From assembly GCA_005239845.1 (NCBI GenBank), contig SBBD01000135.1, positions 1 to 8,190 on the forward strand: a DNA stretch of 8,190 nt. The letters are read 5' to 3'. Shown here piece by piece: positions 4,644 to 8,190 of the stretch (position 1 is the first letter of the stretch; every line of letters begins with the position of its first letter). Source of the DNA: an archaeon (GTDB lineage Archaea; Micrarchaeota; Micrarchaeia; Norongarragalinales; SBBD01). Made by a program: the position numbers and the translations under genes. The notes below the pieces were generated by a model. The model did no database searches. It was given only the letters and a program-made list of their open reading frames with translations, and had not been told where the DNA came from.

Positions 4644-7600
4644 ATGCGGCCTCAAGCGCAAGGCGCCCTCATCGTAACGTTTGTCCTGCTGGCGATTTTC
4701 CTCCTCACGCTCTATACGGCTCCTCGTTCTCTGACCGGGTATTTGTCGTTGCCCGTCGCTCCCTCGCCCGGCTTTCCAGCACTAAAGGCGATCGTTTCCC
4801 CTACTCCCGTGCCTGAACTTCCCGAAGAGCTTCCCGAGGCGTTTCCCGAACTCCAAACCCTCTTCAAGAAACGCGCAACCGATTTTGGTGCCGCTTCCTT
4901 TTCGCAGAAGGCAGGCGCGTTGAAAAAGCTTGAGGAAGTAGCGGAAAAGCGTTTGCAGAAGCTGGAGGAGCTCGCCGAAAAAGACCCAGCGCTTGCCGTG
5001 GCCTCCGCGCTTTCCGAGGACGAGCTTTCCCTGCTCCCTCCTTCCGTGCAAGCCCTTTCCGAGAAACGCCTGAAGCGCCAGAAGGCAAGGCTGGCGCTGG
5101 TTCACGTGGACGATTTTGAAAATCCGGAAAACAGTTTTTTCGACCCTCACTTGGAAATCAACGGGGGCCTCGTGCGCTTGCGCATGCCCGAGCCGCCCGC
5201 TCTTTCCCTTGCAGGAGCGGAAGTGGAGGTGACGGGCGTGCACGTCGGCGGCATTTTAGCCGTGGGAGACGCTGGTGAAGGCTTTTCCGCTGCCGGCGCT
5301 CCCGCCATTCCTCTAAATGAAAACGTGGGTTTGCAGACGACGGCCATCATCGTCCTGAACTACGTGGACGGTGCCGTGACCGTGCCTCTTTCCACGATCA
5401 ACGACACGCTCTTCCGCCAAGTGAATAATTACTACGTGGAAAACTCGTATAAGAAAACGAGTTTTACGGGGAGGGTGTTCGGGCCTTACCTCGTCAGCAA
5501 GCCCAAGCACTGCGGCTATTTCGGCTCCACGGATGCCATTGCGGACGCCATTGCCTCCGCAAACGCGGACATCAACTTCAACGACTACAAGCGCTACCAG
5601 ATCGTCTCCGCAGGCTGTACGGGAGGCTGGGGGTTCGTGGGCAAAATCAACCGCACGACTCCCGATGGAACCATCCGCGCGTCGTGGTCCGTGGTTTCCG
5701 GCCTTTCCGGCTACTTCACCTTGTTCGCTTCCAGCCACGAAATGGGCCACAACCTGGGCGCCTACCACGCCAACTTGCTGGAGTGCGGGGAATCCATGCA
5801 ACCCGGAAGCTTTCCTTTCGAGAACTGCACGTCGTACGAATACGATGACTTGTTGGACGTCATGGGCGGAAGAGGCTATACCTATCATATGAACGCCATT
5901 CACAAGGACGCCATCGGCTGGTTTGAGCCGTCGAACGTCGCCAATGCTTCCACGGGCGCGTACACGCTTCTTCCTTACGAGGTCCCTTCCTCTGGCCTGT
6001 TGGCCCTCCGCATCCCCATTCCCGGAAAAAGCTATTATTATACGTTGGAGTACCGCCAGCCTCTCGGCTTTGATTCAGGGGGCCTGGGGGCGTTGAACGG
6101 CGTCCTCTTGCACTACGGCCCGCAATTCGTTTCAGGAGGAGGCGGGGGAGGAGACACGCACCTAATCAACGTGGGTTATTCCAAGCCCTACTCCTCGAAT
6201 TCCATGCGGTACCAGAACATGTTGCTGAAGCCCGGCGATTCCTTCTCTGATGAGAACGGCATTGAAGTCAAGTTCGTTGGCGCGGACGCTTCGGGTGCGA
6301 ACGTCCTCATCCGTCGGAACAGTTACATCTACCCTTCCTTTGAAACCATTCATTCTTCTGACCCTTCTTCTCCACTTCCCATTTCCGGCTCCATTCTCGC
6401 AAACAACTTCACCAACTATGTTTTGGAGTGGAGGAAAGGCTACAAGCTGGAGGCGGCCTCTGCTTGGAGTACACAAGGCATTTCTCTCGCGAACGGAGGC
6501 CTTACTCCCATTATCGACGGCATTTTAGGGTCGTGGGGCGCCGCAAGCTTGCTGGAAGACGGCAACTTTTACACGGTACGCTTGACGAGCCACTCGGCTT
6601 CCGGAACAACTACGGATGTCAAAAGCTTCTTCTACGACTCCCGCTTGTCTGAAGGGATGCAGCGCTCGGGCTTTGCCTCGGACAACGCCCTCTTTTCCCA
6701 GAGCAGCGTTCCCGTTATAGCCGACGTAAACAATGACGGCTTTGAAGAAGTGGTGACGGTGGACGGCGCTTCTTCCAGCCTTGCCGGCTACCTGGCCGCC
6801 GTCCAACACGACGGTTCCCTGCTTCCCGGCTTTCCCATTCCCGGCTATTTCTATGCCCCTTCCGTTGCCGACTTGGATGGCGATGATTTGAAGGAAATCG
6901 TCGTGCAAAACTCGACTTCTCTCGTGGTTTTTTCCTCCAACGGGACGCGGCTTTCCAGTGTCGCCGTCAGCAACTCGCGTTTGGTTCCCGTGCTTGCCGA
7001 CGTAGACAACGACGGCTTCAAGGAAATTATTTACTCCGACCACAAGGTGCTTGCCGTCTACCCCCGTTCCTTGGTTCCATTGCCGGGGTGGCCCAAATCG
7101 TTGAGCAGTTCCTCCATAGGCATCGAAGCGCCTCCTTCCGTTGCGGATGTCGATGGCAACGGCGTCCCCAACATTTTGGTCAACGTCTTCAACGCCTCGA
7201 AGTACGGCACGTCCACGCTCTACGTCTTCGAACCCAACGGCCTCCTGCTGGCGGGCTGGCCCAAAACCGTTTCCGGAATCTATTATTTCGGGTCGGATTT
7301 CGGGGGGCATTCCCCGGTCCCAGCGGACTTAAACGGTGACGGCAAGCCTGAAATCCTCTTGAGCACGAACGACAAGGTGTACGCGTGGAAGGCTGATGGA
7401 ACTCGGGTTCCGGGCTGGCCGGTTTCCACGGCCTTCAACTACTCGAATCCGTTAATCGTGGGAGACTTGGATGGCGATGCTTCTCCTGAAATCGTGCTTT
7501 CCAAGAAGACGGGTTCCGGAAACTACTTGCTGTATGCGTGGAACGCGGACGGCACTCCGCTTTCCGGCTGGCCCGTGTCCATTTCGGGTTTTGGCCACGT

Positions 7601-8190
7601 TGGCGACGTCGGAATTCCCGTCATTGCTTCCCTTGGAGGCCAAGGCGCCGTGTTCGCCATGAAAAAGAAAGGCTCTTTTGTTCCCTTGCACACTCGCTCC
7701 CTGTTTGAAGTCTACGGGTTCAACAAGAACGGCCAGCCCCTTGCCGGCTTTCCCCGTTATGTTCCGGGAAAGTTCGACCGCGCCCCTCCCTCGCTTGCCG
7801 TAGCCGACCTGAACAAGGACGGCAGTGCAGAACTCATTGTAGTGAGCAGCACTGCCTTGCGTTCCCTGGATTTGGGCTTGCCTCTCTCTTCCTCCGAATG
7901 GGCGCAGTACCAACAAAACGCGGCGCATACGGGGGCGTGGAATGCGTCTCCTATTGTCCCAACCCCTTCTCCCACTCCGTCGCCCACGCCTTCTCCAACT
8001 CCCACGAGCACCCCTACTCCTTCTCCGACGCCTTCTCCAAGTGTGACTCCCTCGCCTACACCCACGTCTACTCCTTCCCCTACACCTAGCCCATCTGCTA
8101 CTCCTACTTCTCCTCCGACTCCCACTCCAACCCCTACTCCCACAAGTTCGCCTACCCCCTCTCCTACTCCTTCCCCTAGCCCTACTAGTA
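4644..8190 (+). CDS. Giant surface M11/gametolysin-like metalloprotease with FG-GAP repeats (3' end outside window)
   Basis: The frame is open for 1182 codons with no stop and continues past the edge. Order of parts: hydrophobic signal or anchor (8-24); Pro-rich then helical propeptide (about 50-155); small beta domain (about 168-206); catalytic domain (about 230-430); a beta region containing [12 protein letters not shown] and six consecutive Gly (498-503); an Ig-like region (about 578-665); FG-GAP-type repeats (690-1063); a closing segment [16 protein letters not shown]; and a Ser/Thr/Pro stalk from about 1106. Zinc ligands are H365, H369 and H375 in [12 protein letters not shown]366 is catalytic, and M407 in DVMGG is the metzincin Met-turn. 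Only four cysteines are seen (C290, C325, C381, C395), all in the catalytic domain. It should be exported and digest external protein. The missing C-terminus probably holds a membrane anchor; that is inference. The TATA box 27 bases upstream supports this start. Confidence 0.9.
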   Translation, partial: MRPQAQGALIVTFVLLAIFLLTLYTAPRSLTGYLSLPVAPSPGFPALKAIVSPTPVPELPEELPEAFPELQTLFKKRATDFGAASFSQKAGALKKLEEVAEKRLQKLEELAEKDPALAVASALSEDELSLLPPSVQALSEKRLKRQKARLALVHVDDFENPENSFFDPHLEINGGLVRLRMPEPPALSLAGAEVEVTGVHVGGILAVGDAGEGFSAAGAPAIPLNENVGLQTTAIIVLNYVDGAVTVPLSTINDTLFRQVNNYYVENSYKKTSFTGRVFGPYLVSKPKHCGYFGSTDAIADAIASANADINFNDYKRYQIVSAGCTGGWGFVGKINRTTPDGTIRASWSVVSGLSGYFTLFASSHEMGHNLGAYHANLLECGESMQPGSFPFENCTSYEYDDLLDVMGGRGYTYHMNAIHKDAIGWFEPSNVANASTGAYTLLPYEVPSSGLLALRIPIPGKSYYYTLEYRQPLGFDSGGLGALNGVLLHYGPQFVSGGGGGGDTHLINVGYSKPYSSNSMRYQNMLLKPGDSFSDENGIEVKFVGADASGANVLIRRNSYIYPSFETIHSSDPSSPLPISGSILANNFTNYVLEWRKGYKLEAASAWSTQGISLANGGLTPIIDGILGSWGAASLLEDGNFYTVRLTSHSASGTTTDVKSFFYDSRLSEGMQRSGFASDNALFSQSSVPVIADVNNDGFEEVVTVDGASSSLAGYLAAVQHDGSLLPGFPIPGYFYAPSVADLDGDDLKEIVVQNSTSLVVFSSNGTRLSSVAVSNSRLVPVLADVDNDGFKEIIYSDHKVLAVYPRSLVPLPGWPKSLSSSSIGIEAPPSVADVDGNGVPNILVNVFNASKYGTSTLYVFEPNGLLLAGWPKTVSGIYYFGSDFGGHSPVPADLNGDGKPEILLSTNDKVYAWKADGTRVPGWPVSTAFNYSNPLIVGDLDGDASPEIVLSKKTGSGNYLLYAWNADGTPLSGWPVSISGFGHVGDVGIPVIASLGGQGAVFAMKKKGSFVPLHTRSLFEVYGFNKNGQPLAGFPRYVPGKFDRAPPSLAVADLNKDGSAELIVVSSTALRSLDLGLPLSSSEWAQYQQNAAHTGAWNASPIVPTPSPTPSPTPSPTPTSTPTPSPTPSPSVTPSPTPTSTPSPTPSPSATPTSPPTPTPTPTPTSSPTPSPTPSPSPTS
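6711..7832 (+). repeat. FG-GAP/VCBS-type repeats within the surface protease
   Basis: Seven copies of a P-x-x-A-D-x-[DN]-x-[DN]-x-x-x-[EN] calcium-loop motif begin with Asp at residues 694, 743, 786, 835, 895, 941 and 1055 of the protein. An eighth, degenerate copy lies near 990-1004 ([14 protein letters not shown]), where S996 takes the place of the first Asp and the remaining ligands are lost. Six of the eight are preceded by a G-[WF]-P tripeptide 14-24 residues earlier (G729, G815, G871, G924, G975, G1035). The motifs recur every 43-60 residues, as expected for blades of a calcium-stabilised beta-propeller on a cell surface. Confidence 0.85.
7959..8190 (+). repeat. Ser/Thr/Pro stalk coding repeat, running off the edge
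   Basis: From residue 1106 onward the protein is almost only Pro, Thr and Ser in short TPSPTP-type units, with rare Val and Ala. At DNA level the plus strand is strongly pyrimidine-rich, but synonymous codons vary freely (CCT, CCC, CCA, CCG; ACT, ACC, ACA, ACG), so long exact tandem copies are absent. Such tails serve as extended, often glycosylated stalks that lift a surface domain off the cell. The length is unknown because the window ends inside it. Confidence 0.85.

Noticed and set aside
4558..4677. Small plus-strand frame beginning ATGACTAGC
   Set aside because: It runs through the poly-T cluster and the TATA box and overlaps the start of the protease in another frame. Its hydrophobic stretch is a by-product of TTT and TTC codons.
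5313..5903. 196-residue open frame on the minus strand
   Set aside because: It lies entirely opposite the catalytic domain of the surface protease, whose plus-strand frame has clear motifs. Long antisense frames are expected with this G/C-rich codon use.
6525..7310. 261-residue open frame on the minus strand
   Set aside because: It is antisense to the FG-GAP repeats; its apparent repeats simply mirror the plus-strand repeats.
7452..8143. Minus-strand frames, including one with long Gly/Val repeats
   Set aside because: The Gly/Val pattern is the reverse complement of Pro/Thr/Ser codons. The plus-strand frame is continuous with a recognised protein.
1..8190. CRISPR array, rRNA or tRNA gene, replication origin
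   Set aside because: I saw no regularly spaced direct repeats outside the coding repeats, no cloverleaf or rRNA-like segment, and no origin-type repeat cluster. A dedicated tRNA scan could not be run.
8097..8190. Calling the end of the surface protease within the window
   Set aside because: No stop codon occurs in the frame up to 8189, so the gene is reported as incomplete instead of ended.

Overview
The window looks archaeal. Most complete genes lack a bacterial-type ribosome-binding site. Instead an A/T-rich TATA-like box is centred about 27-28 bases before the start codon of four genes, which is the layout of leaderless archaeal transcripts. The two leadered candidates carry GGTG or GGTGAT, the archaeal Shine-Dalgarno core. 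T-runs stand in for terminators. The families present (AbrB/PIN VapBC, M48 protease with a C-terminal extension, MarC, surface protein with FG-GAP repeats and a Ser/Thr/Pro tail) fit an uncultured archaeon, perhaps a DPANN-type lineage. That placement is a guess from gene content, not a phylogenetic result.

Layout. Positions 1-1140 are clearly A/T-rich (about 35-38% GC in the lines I counted). They hold, on the minus strand, the first ten codons of a gene leaving the left edge (31 to 1), a decayed C-terminal remnant of a DDE transposase (85-351), and a stand-alone DEDD 3'-5' exonuclease (326-988). From about 1150 the composition rises to roughly 57-63% GC. There, a VapBC-type toxin-antitoxin pair (1154-1746, plus) converges on a membrane M48 zinc metalloprotease (1754-3358, minus). 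Divergent from the protease is a MarC-family membrane protein (3466-4044, plus), followed by an unrecognised four-helix membrane protein (4105-4524, plus).

The right 3.5 kb is one open gene (4644 to beyond 8190, plus). It encodes a very large secreted or surface-anchored metalloprotease: N-terminal hydrophobic segment, helical propeptide, small beta domain, M11/gametolysin-like catalytic domain with [11 protein letters not shown] and a Met-turn, a beta domain, seven clear plus one degenerate FG-GAP-type repeats, and a long Ser/Thr/Pro stalk that is still running at the window edge. It is the most notable object here.

Working together: VapB and VapC form an evident operon. The membrane protease, MarC, the orphan membrane protein and the surface protease are all envelope-related and adjacent, but each appears to have its own promoter, so a shared pathway is only a suggestion. 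I did not find an obviously new multi-gene system. The best candidates for follow-up are the surface protease, the orphan membrane protein and the extra C-terminal domain of the M48 protease. No stretch longer than 300 bases lacks a gene; the longest gap is 989-1153.
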